This document shows, piece after piece, positions 23,438 to 33,593 of a stretch of DNA of 64,000 nucleotides (its first letter is position 1; each line of letters starts with the position of its first letter). The notes under the pieces were generated by a model that was not told the DNA's origin, searched no databases, and saw nothing but the letters and a program-made list of their open reading frames with translations. The stretch comes from Pezicula radicicola (taxonomy: Eukaryota > Ascomycota > Leotiomycetes > Helotiales > Dermateaceae): the NCBI GenBank assembly GCA_003008705.1, contig PDUO01000020.1, forward strand, positions 498,817 to 562,816, written 5' to 3'. A program made the translations under genes and the position numbers.

Positions 23438-23878
23438 TCAGGTCTCCATAGCATCCCCGTCCTTCTCAATTGATCTCTCATTTTTCACATTAACTCCTGC
23501 ATCCCTCAACCGTTCCAAGACTTCCCTCTGACTCCTGATCCTCTCTTCCAGCTCCCTAATCTCCTCTTCCTGGTCCGCAACTGTCCTCTGCATATCTGGT
23601 AGCTGCGTCGCCTGCGCCCTTGCCTTCTGGATCTTATGCTTGAGACCGTCGGTCGCAGCGGGGATATCTTTGATGGTAATCGCACCCGTGCCTGTGGCTA
23701 AGGCTGAGGGAGTTGCAGCTGGTGGTGAGCCTGCGGTACCATTGTTGGATGGTGAAAGAGTTTGGAGGCGCGAGAGGAGTGCTGCGAGCACAGGGAGGGT
23801 GTCAATGGAATCTGGTGAGAGACCTTCCGGAAGGGTTGAGGTGGTGGGTGTTCGTTGGGGAGAGGCATTGTTGGCCAT
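23438..23878 (-). CDS. med9: Mediator of RNA polymerase II transcription subunit 9
   Basis: A single exon of 146 residues with a real ATG. The N-terminus is disordered (Ser/Thr/Pro). A short helix then reads SIDTLPVLAALLSRLQTL, followed by a Gly/Ala linker. The C-terminal half (about 75-130) is a predicted coiled coil: DGLKHKIQKARAQATQLPDM, then VADQEEEIRELEERIRSQRE. The two-part layout, size and wording match the fungal Med9/Cse2 family, a middle-module subunit of Mediator in the nucleus. It is head-to-head with the iPGM gene, with 400 bp between the start codons. Small size and low complexity leave some room for error. Confidence 0.75.
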   Translation of the reverse strand: MANNASPQRTPTTSTLPEGLSPDSIDTLPVLAALLSRLQTLSPSNNGTAGSPPAATPSALATGTGAITIKDIPAATDGLKHKIQKARAQATQLPDMQRTVADQEEEIRELEERIRSQREVLERLRDAGVNVKNERSIEKDGDAMET

Positions 23879-24278
23879 TATGAGTATCGTGATTTAGTAG
23901 TGGAGAGTCAAATCGTAAGTTTGGAAGATGCCGAATCAGCCTTTGCAGATTCAATGTGTCAGCTGCGGCTTGGAGTTTGAGCGGTGACGCGGGAGACGTT
24001 CGAGAAGCACCGTGCAATCGCCATCCCCTATCGGCCCTCAATATCTTGGTGGGGGGGAGCATTGTGATGGTGGGGTCGTCGTTCTTTTTCATCTGTCAGT
24101 CCACTGCCTCGTCCTCAACAACTACTACAGTCACAGTCCTAATTCACTCCCTTCGACTCCTCATCGAATACATAAGAAGTTTTCACTTCGATTGTAAGAA
24201 GCCCCTATTTGTATTATTCCAACCCCCCAGTCAATATAGAGCCCTAATCTCGCCTTGACAGACACGAAACTCGCCAAC
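23879..24278. promoter_or_regulatory. Bidirectional promoter region, MED9 / iPGM
   Basis: 400 bp between divergent start codons, so both promoters and leaders must overlap this stretch. Pyrimidine-rich runs such as CTCACTCCCTTCGACTCCTC sit on the iPGM side, as is common upstream of highly expressed fungal glycolytic genes. Confidence 0.5.
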
Positions 24279-26232
24279 ATGGTTAAGGTCGAGAACAAAG
24301 CTGTGCTCAGTCAGTCTCCTCTCTTCCCTCTCTCCTCCATACATAGACAAACAACCTATCTTTACCACTGCGAATATTTCAAATGCCACGTCCTACTCTC
24401 AATCACCGCTCTTCCTCTTCAAGATCTGGCTTAGATGCCAAGAATCCTTCGAAGCAGCCTGATTATATCTTGGCTCTCCTATACTGTCTCGTCTACCTCG
24501 AGGCATCGTGGCTAATAGTTATGATATGGCGTAGTTGTCATTGACGGCTGGGGAATTCCCAGCGAAACATCACCCAAAGATGGAGACGCAATAGCTGCAG
24601 CGGAGACGCCCGTAATGGACGCCTTCCAGAAGAACGCAGATGGATGGACCGAACTCGAGGCCTCTTCTTTGGCAGTCGGACTCCCAGAGGGACTTATGGG
24701 AAATTCAGAAGTTGGACATTTAAACATTGGTGCCGGTCGAGTTGTGTGGCAGGATGTTGTCCGCATTGATCAAACTATCAAGAAGGGGGAGTTGAACAAG
24801 AATGAGACTATTAAAGACACCTTCGAGGCAGCCAAGAAGGGAACTGGACGTCTACATCTTGCTGGATTGATTTCTGATGGTGGTGTTGTACGTTTACACC
24901 ACATAATTGGGAGGAATCCATGCTAATGGGGCTTCTATAGCACGCAAAGCAGGACCACCTCTATGCTCTCCTGAAGGTTGCTAAGGAGATTGAGATCCCC
25001 CATGTCTACATCCATATGTTTGGCGATGGACGTGATACTGACCCAAAATCCGGTGCTGGTTACTTGGAAAACCTTGAGAAGAAGATTAAAGAGATCGGAA
25101 TTGGTGAAATTGCCACCGTCGTCGGTAGATACTATGCTATGGACCGAGATAAGCGATGGGAGAGAGTTGAGGTCGGGATCAATGCTCTGGTCTCAGGTGA
25201 GGGTGAAGATAGCAGTGATCCTGTGGCGACCATTAAGGAGAGATACGCCAAGGGAGAGAATGACGAGTTTTTGAAGCCAATTATTGTTGGCGGCAAAGAT
25301 GCTCGTATTCAGGGTAAGTTTTGATACGGTAACTCTCTTTCACAACACTGACATTTTTCTAGATGGTGATGAAGTATTCTTCTTCAACTACCGATCCGAC
25401 CGTGTCCGAGAGATCACCCAACTCCTAGGTGACGTTGATCGTTCCCCAAGACCAGATCTTGCATATCCCAAGAATATCACCATCACCACCATGACTCAAT
25501 ACAAGCTCGACTACCCATTCAAGATCGCCTTCAAGCCTCAACACATGGGCAAGGTTCTTGCTGAGACATTAGGAGACCAAGGTGTTAACCAAGTCCATGT
25601 CGCCGAGACTGAGAAATATGCACATGTTACCTTCTTCTTCAACGGAGGGGTTGAGAAGGTATTCCCTCTTGAGACTAGAGATGAGAAGCAAGATCTTGTG
25701 CCATCAAATAAGAGCGTTGCCACGTACGATTTGGCTCCAGAGATGAGTGCTGCAGGCGTTGCTAAGCAGGTATCCAAGCGTATCTCAGAGAACAAGTTCG
25801 AGTTCATCATGAACAACTTCGCTCCTCCTGATATGGTTGGACACACTGGGGTCTATGAAGCTGCCATCGTTGGTGTCGCAGCTACGGACAAGAGCATTGG
25901 TGAGATCTACGAGACTTGCAAGAAAGAAGGCTATGTCCTCTTCGTTACCTCTGATCACGGGTCAGTTATGATTATACCTTCCCTGAGATGAGCCTATTTG
26001 ACTAATACTTGTCTGATACAGTAATGCCGAAGAGATGAAGTTCGAAGACGGAAAGCCCAAGACTTCCCACACCACCAACAAAGTCCCTTTCGTCATGGCC
26101 AATGCTCCCAAAGGCTGGGCTTTGAAGAAGACTGATGGTGTTCTCGGCGATGTTGCTCCCACGATCTTGGATGTCATGGGTCTAAAACAGCCAGAAGAGA
26201 TGACTGGCCACAGTCTCCTGATTAAGAGTTAG
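24279..26232 (+). CDS. 2,3-bisphosphoglycerate-independent phosphoglycerate mutase
   Basis: Five exons (24279-24309, 24535-24887, 24941-25313, 25363-25960, 26022-26232) give 521 residues, the usual iPGM length. The enzyme interconverts 3- and 2-phosphoglycerate in cytosolic glycolysis and gluconeogenesis using two Mn ions. Visible signatures are the metal-binding VIDGWGIP at about 12-19, the phosphoserine loop GLMGNSEVGHLNIGAGR with nucleophile Ser68, HMFGDGRDTDP near 160, FFFNYRSDRVRE near 280, NFAPPDMVGHTG near 420, and the second metal site TSDHGNAEEM near 460. The first intron (225 nt) is four times longer than the others and splits the codon for Ile11. Splicing it with a GTCAGT donor and GCGTAG acceptor restores KAVLIVIDGWG. 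The gene shares its upstream region with MED9. Confidence 0.95.
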
Positions 26233-26994
26233 ATACCTCAACCCAGCATTGTTGTTGTTTTGCTACAGATTGCCATCGTTGAACTCCATGCGCGTTTATA
26301 GAATTGAAAGTTTTTGAGTGATGGTTGAGCTAAGTTGGTGTTGGCAGGTAAAAAGCGTGCTCATGATGGCAATGAGGAGTAAGACAGGCGATAGGTGCAG
26401 GTGCATGGAAAGACTTTTGGGATGAGTATGCCGTGTTGAATAGACATGAGACATAAATCATAGACCGCAAATACATAAGAAACTGTCTTTATAACAAAAT
26501 CTCTTGTTCAATTATTGCGAGTGTGAGCTTTTTGATAATCATGCACTTTTGCTACTTATACTTAAAGCTAGCTTTCCATTCCTCGCCCCAAGGGCAGTAT
26601 GCAATGCCTTCCTCCTTTTATCACCACGGGGGTATCTCCATCCCGTCCTTCCTGCCATTCATCATCCGTTCCCTCCCATTCCATTCCATTTCATCCGCCC
26701 GTTTCAATGTGTTAAAAGAAGAAAATTCCGACTGGGGCTTGGGTACCAATACAGAATAGAAAAAGCACACACAATAGATGCTCGACACTGTCCTGCAAAA
26801 AAAAGCTTGCAGCACACAAAACGCCATCCACATCACTAATCCCCTTGTTCATTGTTACATTATCATTCCAGACGACGGAACCGACGACTTTCTTCTATTC
26901 TCCACTCCACACATCGCTGATAGATATTTTCCATTTTCCAAGTCTACTGCATGTTGTTTTCGATTAGATTGCTGAAAAAAAGAATCGTCGATTA
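26233..26994. other. Convergent intergenic region, iPGM / membrane protein gene
   Basis: 762 bp between two genes that end towards each other. It contains C/T-rich and ATTCC repeats near 26630-26700, and no gene or RNA I can support. Confidence 0.4.
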
Positions 26995-29181
26995 TCATCT
27001 AGCCTTGCCGACACCTCCTCTGCTGCTCACACTACTGGCAGCGCTATCACTACGTTGTAAATAGCCATAGTCCAGTTGTAAACTCGATGATCCACTACCT
27101 GGTCCGACATCCGGGCCTGGATCACCGAATCCGCCTAGAGATACCCCGGAGCTGTACTTGCTCTCGTAGGTAGCAGCGCTATCGTGTCTTCCAGGTAATT
27201 GACTGACTACTCTTGGAGCTGGTTCTGCATAGGTTAGTGGTTGAGGAACAGCACTTTCTCTTTCCATGCCGACAAGTATAGATTCTGCATCTGCTCTATC
27301 GCCAACTGTGAGGTTGTTGGTAGGCATTGCTGGAACGGGGTCTCGTCGCCAAAGTTCTGGACGTTCTAGATCGAAGGGGTCGGAACGTCCTTTTCCTTTA
27401 CGTACGTTGGATGAGAAAGTGCTGAAAACTGTGTCGCGGTAGCTGTCACGGGAGGGTACGATTGTTGATGGGTACCGTGATGCTGGTGCTGTGCTGGGTG
27501 GTCGCCAGCCACCGGCTCCGGTACTGATTCCAGTTCCAATGGATCGGTTTGTCATATCCGTCGACAGACCTCTTGAGCGCCGGACGTCGGCAACATAGTT
27601 GTTCTCTTTGCTGATGGTAGCTTTTGGCTGTGTAATCGGATCAGCAAATGGATTGGAGCTTCTTCGATCTCGAGGATCGGCAAATGGATCCAGTGTGGAG
27701 GTGAAATCCAGGCCCAGACTTCCTAAACCATTGCTGGAGGTATATGATCCGCTTGTGAGCGATGCACGACGACGGTCGGCTTGAAGCTGCAGTTCTCGGT
27801 CGTCCATGTTGAGAAGTTGGGAGAAGTCGGGTGTTCCGGCTTTGAGGTTGGCTTGTTTCTCTGACATGCCTCGTGCTGTCGCGAATGGATCTTCGGGCTC
27901 CTGTGGCCTTTTCCGCTTGAAGATAACCGCAGCGTTGTCCTTGAATCGATCCAGCCAGTCTTGGAATCGGTCCTTGGTGGTAGCACGTGCGGTGTTTGAT
28001 AAAGCCGAATTCGTTCGACTGTGTTGTGGAATCTGACCATCGATAAATTGCGAGTTTCCTCTGTTGAGGTTCACTGTTGGGCTGTCGCTTCGTGGACCGG
28101 CTACCTTTGTTCTTAAAGATGCTCCAAGACTTGCGATCTTATCCTTAATACCTGATGCTGTATCTCCTATCCGCTCAAACTGCCACCCTGCCTGTGCCTT
28201 CCACTTTGTACTCCTGCTGGACGGTCCAACTGACTGCTTATCAATCTCGTAAAATGTGCTGTCTCGGCCAGTTCCCAACGGCGTGAGTAACGTGCTCCTC
28301 CTTCTTTGATTCCTCCGCCTCCTGAAAAACCAGATTAAAAATGCTATGATTGCCAAACCCGCCATACCACCCACCACCCCTCCTACGACTGGAGCAGCTT
28401 TGCTCTGAATTGACGATAGGTTAGAACTAGGAGACGATGAATCCGTAGTGCTTGTAGTTCCAGTCCCACCTATTGAAGTCGATGCTGCTCCTGCCGCAGC
28501 GGCTGAGGTTGTACTGCGCACCGTTCCATCTCCACTACTTTGCGATGCTGAAGTATGCGCCGTTGGATCGTCGCTAGAGCTGAGAATTACGGACGATGAT
28601 GGCAGTGTATCGCTGAGAGCAATGGGTATAGGTGTAGTAGCGGGTGTGATAGTGGATGAAGGGGCCGGGCTGGCTGAGGTAGTTGTGGACAATTCTGTGG
28701 ATGTGACTTGAGGTGTGGAATTAATGGATTGTTGGGACTGTACTATGGACGTAGTCGTTGCAGCTTCGGGAGCTACAGATGTCGTAGTGACTGAAGGAGC
28801 GGTAACTACAGCTGGAGCTGCTGCGATTGCAGAACTGAATGAGCTAGTACTACTAGTGAAGAATGAGGATGTGCTCGTACTTGTTGTACTAGTGCTGCTC
28901 GAACTTGTGCTTGTGCTTGTACTGGTACTGGTACTGAATGTAGATATGGAGGTGGACGTCGTCGACGTCGACGTTGACGTTGAGGAGGTTGTTTGCCTCG
29001 TACTCGTAGTCGCTGCCGCTGCCGCTGCTTGACTTGTCGTCGACACCGAATTGGACTTTGCGGCATTCGAAGCTGTTGACACATTTGACAGTGTCGTCGC
29101 TGTTTTTGGTACGGCGGTGCATCGCACTCCACTGATTGTAGTGATTGAAAATCCTGCCGGCAGGTTCGCGCTCGTCGACAT
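26995..29181 (-). CDS. Ser/Thr-rich single-pass membrane protein (Mid2/WSC-sensor-like layout)
   Basis: A single exon of 728 residues. Residues 1-260 are extremely Ser/Thr-rich, with Ser-Thr repeats around 65-110 that should be heavily O-mannosylated. A transmembrane helix spans about 264-286 (VVGGVVGGMAGLAIIAFLIW) and ends in the stop-transfer RRRR at 287-290. The remaining 440 residues are cytoplasmic, Ser/Arg-rich and disordered, with repeated DPFADP motifs near 505-525. The layout resembles fungal cell-wall stress sensors and related surface proteins. No WSC Cys-rich domain and no N-terminal signal peptide are visible, so the helix probably acts as a signal anchor. The exact family is not identified. 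The start is an ATG. The opposite strand of the Ser/Thr region has long open frames that are composition artefacts. Confidence 0.75.
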   Translation of the reverse strand: MSTSANLPAGFSITTISGVRCTAVPKTATTLSNVSTASNAAKSNSVSTTSQAAAAAATTSTRQTTSSTSTSTSTTSTSISTFSTSTSTSTSTSSSSTSTTSTSTSSFFTSSTSSFSSAIAAAPAVVTAPSVTTTSVAPEAATTTSIVQSQQSINSTPQVTSTELSTTTSASPAPSSTITPATTPIPIALSDTLPSSSVILSSSDDPTAHTSASQSSGDGTVRSTTSAAAAGAASTSIGGTGTTSTTDSSSPSSNLSSIQSKAAPVVGGVVGGMAGLAIIAFLIWFFRRRRNQRRRSTLLTPLGTGRDSTFYEIDKQSVGPSSRSTKWKAQAGWQFERIGDTASGIKDKIASLGASLRTKVAGPRSDSPTVNLNRGNSQFIDGQIPQHSRTNSALSNTARATTKDRFQDWLDRFKDNAAVIFKRKRPQEPEDPFATARGMSEKQANLKAGTPDFSQLLNMDDRELQLQADRRRASLTSGSYTSSNGLGSLGLDFTSTLDPFADPRDRRSSNPFADPITQPKATISKENNYVADVRRSRGLSTDMTNRSIGTGISTGAGGWRPPSTAPASRYPSTIVPSRDSYRDTVFSTFSSNVRKGKGRSDPFDLERPELWRRDPVPAMPTNNLTVGDRADAESILVGMERESAVPQPLTYAEPAPRVVSQLPGRHDSAATYESKYSSGVSLGGFGDPGPDVGPGSGSSSLQLDYGYLQRSDSAASSVSSRGGVGKAR

Positions 29182-29762
29182 GTTGAAAAAGAAGAAAGGG
29201 CGACACCAGTCGCTGGTAGAGAACGTAAATGATCAACCTTCAAGGGATACTTTCATCATACACCAGGCAAGAGGGCGCTTGGCCATCAATTCAAGAGCAA
29301 ATTCAAAGTCATAGTTGACGATGTTTGGCAAAAAGAAGGAGCAGAACAGAAAACGAACACACAACAGAGTTTAGAGAGAAGAGAAACGATGCACAAGTGG
29401 ATAGGCAGAAGGCATGATCTCCATTCCAAAACGTGAGGTTCTGACAGGAGTCTGGAGGAAGAGAAGGTTAACGAAAAAGAGGATGCTGCAGGGCTGGGGG
29501 GGGGGTTGCTAGAATCGGCGCCGCACCGCGAGACGCTGATGCTGGAGATGTATGAGCAATGTTTCGAACCTGCTGCTAGCCAGGGGTTGTCCACTCTCGC
29601 CTGCGGTCGCTTAACAGCCGCGAGGGGGGAATGACCCGGTTATAATACACTGCGCTCATGCTGTGTTATACAATTATTATGCTTTGATAGGAGAGCAAGC
29701 ATAGCGTTGTTCGTTGTGCAGTGCCAGGATAGGGTCGATGGTGGTAGTTTGGGATTTTGGTG

Positions 29763-29814
29763 GTTTAGAGGTTTAGAGGTTAAGGGTTAGCGGTTGCGGG
29801 TTGAGGGCTAAGGG
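29763..29814 (+). repeat. Degenerate TTARGGG-like heptamer array
   Basis: Two copies of GTTTAGAG are followed by one G and five consecutive heptamers: TTAAGGG, TTAGCGG, TTGCGGG, TTGAGGG, CTAAGGG. The units are telomere-like but imperfect. The array lies about 580 bp upstream of the membrane protein start. Confidence 0.6.
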
Positions 29815-30717
29815 TTCTATCAGACAGTAAATGCCCGAGTCACGACGTTGGTGGTTAGGGCGTTGGCCTGACAGACGAACGGAGGGTTGGCTGGTTGGTT
29901 GGCTGCTTTTGGCTGGGCAGTGGACAAAAGGGCAGTTTGCCGAACTTTGGGCTTTGGCATTATTGGCATTGGCATTGGCTACAGAGGGGTAAGTGGGTTT
30001 GTGTACTGCAAATGCAGGGGAGATGCCACAGGACAGGATCCTTGCTGGACTTAGAAACACCTTAATTATTGCCCGGACTTCTGGCGGGCGGAAACAACCA
30101 GTTGAGTGTAAGTAACTTGAGTTGACTTTATTCTTCTCTCGTCATGCTGATACTATGAGGCTCTGCACAGGGAAGGCACATAATCTTCCGAGGGCAAGAT
30201 CGTGGAGGTTAAAAGGTACCGCACTTGAGGTCTAGGTGGACAAGTAGGTACAGTACAATCAATCACAACGAGAACAAGTAGAGCGCTGCAGAACAAGCCC
30301 AGAGAAACATACGATGGCAACGCAGTCGTACGTACTTCCGTACTGCAGCACATAAGCGAGGCGGCGCACCACACCGTACCGAGAAGGAGAACATGCCCTT
30401 AGTCAAAACATTTTCGGATGTTTCCAGTACTCGAATAGTTGAAGTACATACGAGTTGTATCACACAGCACAACGGAAGAACTTTTCTCTTGGCTTGTTTC
30501 TTGAACCGTTGCCCGAGGGCCGTACAGAGTTTGCAACAAGCGTCGTCGTGAACAGAGATGGTTCAAGGCCTCAAGGTTCCTGCCTCGAGTCCATTTCATC
30601 AGACGCCCAGCCGCCCAGACGCCTGGCTCTCTCCATTAGCCGCCAAAGCACTGTACTCGGCAATAATTCATCCATACCTTCCCTGCTATGGACAGTGGTA
30701 CCTAGGCACCAAAGAAT

Positions 30718-30772
30718 ATCATAATAATAATAATGATAATGATAATTATAATCATAACGATAATAATAATGG
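30718..30772. repeat. ATA/ATG-rich imperfect trinucleotide microsatellite
   Basis: Runs of AAT/ATA units are interrupted by ATG and ATC triplets. The open frames that cross it encode Asn- or Tyr-rich nonsense and are not called as genes. Confidence 0.8.
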
Positions 30773-31673
30773 AGGACTTTCGAGAATTCGTAATTCGTCT
30801 CATAGAGATTGTAAACTGCAGTATCGACTGGTGCATCTTTCTTGCTTGCTGTAGAGGGCTCTGACCACCACAACTCTGAACTGGCTTTCGTGATACTTGA
30901 TACTGCCGCGATAGGAACCATAATGCAAATTGATGTCCTCTGCTCCCACACGACCATCTTCCTTTTCCCATTCGAGACTTCGAGTCGTTGTGCTCGTCCC
31001 AGCGTCCCAGCTGTCACAGCGGTCAGTCATGTTGTGCGACCCTTCAAACCCCCTCCATCGCTGGGAGATCTGCACATCCGAGAAGCACGGATACACCTTT
31101 CTTTTGCCCACGCCTGATAACATGCCCCCCCAAGGCCAACAATAATGCACGAAGCCGCCGGGTCGCAGGCAAATAAATGCAAAAAAATCATCCTAGACGT
31201 TGTAGATGTGCCCCTTTTGTGATGGGCCCATACCAGGATAATTTTTCCATTTCCCCTTTGATTTTGTATGCAAGTTGCCAGAAGCAGCGCAGCGCACGCA
31301 TGAGCCTACGGTGCCCACATTGTGGTGTTGTTATTCGCTCGCTATCGTTATTCCCCAGCTGCCTCCGAAGTTCGAAGGTCAACATCTGACATCGATCGCT
31401 ACCTCACAATCCCTTCCTCTCCCCCTTCCACCCCTTCTCCTCCACCCCACACCCAAACTTCAGAAAAAGAGACTTTTTGCTTCTAACAATCGGCGTCGGG
31501 CGGCGATCTCTGAGCATAACATTAACCATAACTCAGATTGCATATCACCGTCATGGTATAAGCGATCCGTGTGCCGTACCCATCCAATTGTTCCCCTTCA
31601 ACCATCCGCATAACTGCGTGGGGAAGAACACCATACTAGCTTCACCGGAGGGATTGGCACGACCAACGACATC

Positions 31674-33593
31674 ATGTTCTCCGGTTTGACACATCTGGGT
31701 AAGTCGCAGGCAGGCTGATATTGCATCCATCGCATTTCTCCTTTCTTCTATTGGGCACCCTCCATCGCTCCCATCAATGCCCTCCAGCCCTATGTATCTG
31801 ATCGCATCGGTCATGGGAGCTTCCTCTGAGGTACTGGTGGTTTGCTTCCTGTTGCACCATCAGATGACAGCCATCCTTTGTCCTTGCAATCCTCATCTCC
31901 TGTTGTCTTCTCCGTTTCATGTATAACATTTCTTTGCACTCTGTCACTTCACTCTTGGCCCCGTCAATCCGGCATACATGAAGTCTTATGACACCTTCTT
32001 ACATGGATATGAACAGCAGCCTTTACGCCTCCAGGAGCAGACAGCACGCCAAGGAAGCCTCCTTCGCCCACCGAGGTCAAGTTTCCTCAATGTACGCCAC
32101 AACCTGAACGCCCACAGCGAGACCAGCCTCTGGCGTCGCTGTTGCAAAGCATCCAGAGACCAGCTGATATCCAACTCTCTCACTTCGAGGCCCTTGGACT
32201 TCACGTGGTCCCAAATGCCTCGCCACAAGACATCCTACCCGATGCGAGTTTTTTACCACCAGTTGAAGAATGGACATCAATAAGTCCCCAAGATATAGAA
32301 GAAGTCAATCCTCAGACCAGGAAGCCGCTCAACAATGGCAACCAATCCCCTGGTATACAAACTTACCTTGAGAGAGTAAAGGAACTTTCTCTGGATAACA
32401 CTGCAGCCTTCCGGACGGTCCGACGCATTCAACCACCACCGGGAGAGCAATCAGTCCGTCTAGGAAATGCTTACGAATTCTACAAAAACCTCGAGTTCTT
32501 CTCAGGTTACTGGGTTGATACGTCACTACCTCCCAAACCAGAAGAAGAGGAGCCCAAGCCGGAATCGGATACACCACCAGTACCAACTCATCTACAAACA
32601 CATGTCCGTACTGGCAATGGTTCTCAACTTCCTCCAGACTACAGGCAGCAACTTTTGACAGCATTCATCAAGCTCGTTGCTTATGACTTTGGATGCAATG
32701 TCTCGCTACCACGCTGCGAGCCACGCTTGCTGATTACACCAGGCTCCAGTACCAAAAAGCCTTCATTGCCACCATCTTACTTCTCCTCAGGCTGCACCTT
32801 CATCTACCGCTCACCAACTGACCGTACATCAGCACGTGCCGGCATCGTAGAAGGCCCCCTAGCAACTCTCTCTTGCCGCACCGCCACAGTCTTCGCAGAT
32901 AAAACAGACGAGCACCTAGACCTAGCTCGAGAAGTAGTGGCTGTATTACTCACAGCTCAGCAGAGAGCGCGTTCCGGAAAGACAGAAACTCGCTTCGGGG
33001 AAGGCAAATGGTGGACCGAGAAGAAGCGATGGGGAGGTGGTCCCGGCGGTCCGATTGGACGAGAAGTTGACAAAGTCGAAGTTGTTGGTGTAGGTGAGAA
33101 AATTGAAGGAGATCCTTCTACTACGTCGCCAGCCAAAGCTGCAGTAAGCTCGGGCCCTTCGCCAGCTAAACGCACCAAGAAGGAGCGTGCTCCGGGTAAT
33201 ATGTCTATCTACGACAACTACCGTAAACTCGCACCACCGTCATCAACCTGGGACAGAAAAGCGCGTTATGAAGCTATTGGCAAAATTTCAGGCGCAGAGT
33301 TCGATGACATCTTCCTAGTCAGCGCTTTGAACCATCACGTAGCTATTATTCGAATCAGGGTGCCAAATGGACTCCTGGATGCACTGGAAGGGAAGGCAGT
33401 AGAGTGGGAAAAGCTAATGATGTGGAGGAGTCGGTGGTTTGATTTATTCCTGGCGAAGGAGAGAATTGAGGCTATGCAACTTGTCTGGGGTATGATGGGA
33501 TATTTGATGAGGAAGCTTCCCGAGGCACATGCTGCTAGCAATGATCATACTGGAGCCCAAATTGAGGGTCACAAGATGGAGGTGGATGTGTGA
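31674..33593 (+). CDS. Conserved-looking protein of unknown function, 533 residues
   Basis: Exon 1 (31674-31698, MFSGLTHL plus one base) and exon 2 (32017-33593) are separated by a 318-nt intron with GTAAGT donor and AACAG acceptor. I do not recognise the family. Residues 1-110 are Pro-rich and disordered. The segment around 130-170 has a helix with VRLGNAYEFYKNLEFFSGYW. After an acidic Pro-rich linker, about 205-350 looks globular (YRQQLLTAFIKLVAYDFGCN, then a beta-rich part with SSGCTFIYRSP). A basic linker with PAKRTKKERAPG could be a nuclear signal. The last 120 residues look helical and globular, with many Trp and Met (KLMMWRSRWFDLF). There is no signal peptide or membrane helix. The first exon is supported by frame and splice consensus only. 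A nuclear role is inference. Confidence 0.7.

Larger units (their letters stand above)
29182..31673. other. Divergent intergenic region upstream of the membrane protein and 533-residue genes
   Basis: About 2.5 kb with no supported gene. It holds a degenerate heptamer array (29763-29814) and an ATA/ATG-rich microsatellite (30718-30772). A C/T-rich stretch around 31400-31450 is likely to lie in the promoter or leader of the downstream gene. Confidence 0.45.

Noticed and set aside
28715..29032. Long plus-strand frames rich in Val/Leu/Glu, opposite the membrane protein gene
   Set aside because: They are the antisense reading of Ser/Thr repeats and have no independent features.
30571..31150. Several overlapping frames with Tyr/Ile runs
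   Set aside because: They derive from the ATA-rich microsatellite at 30718-30772 and lack any domain.
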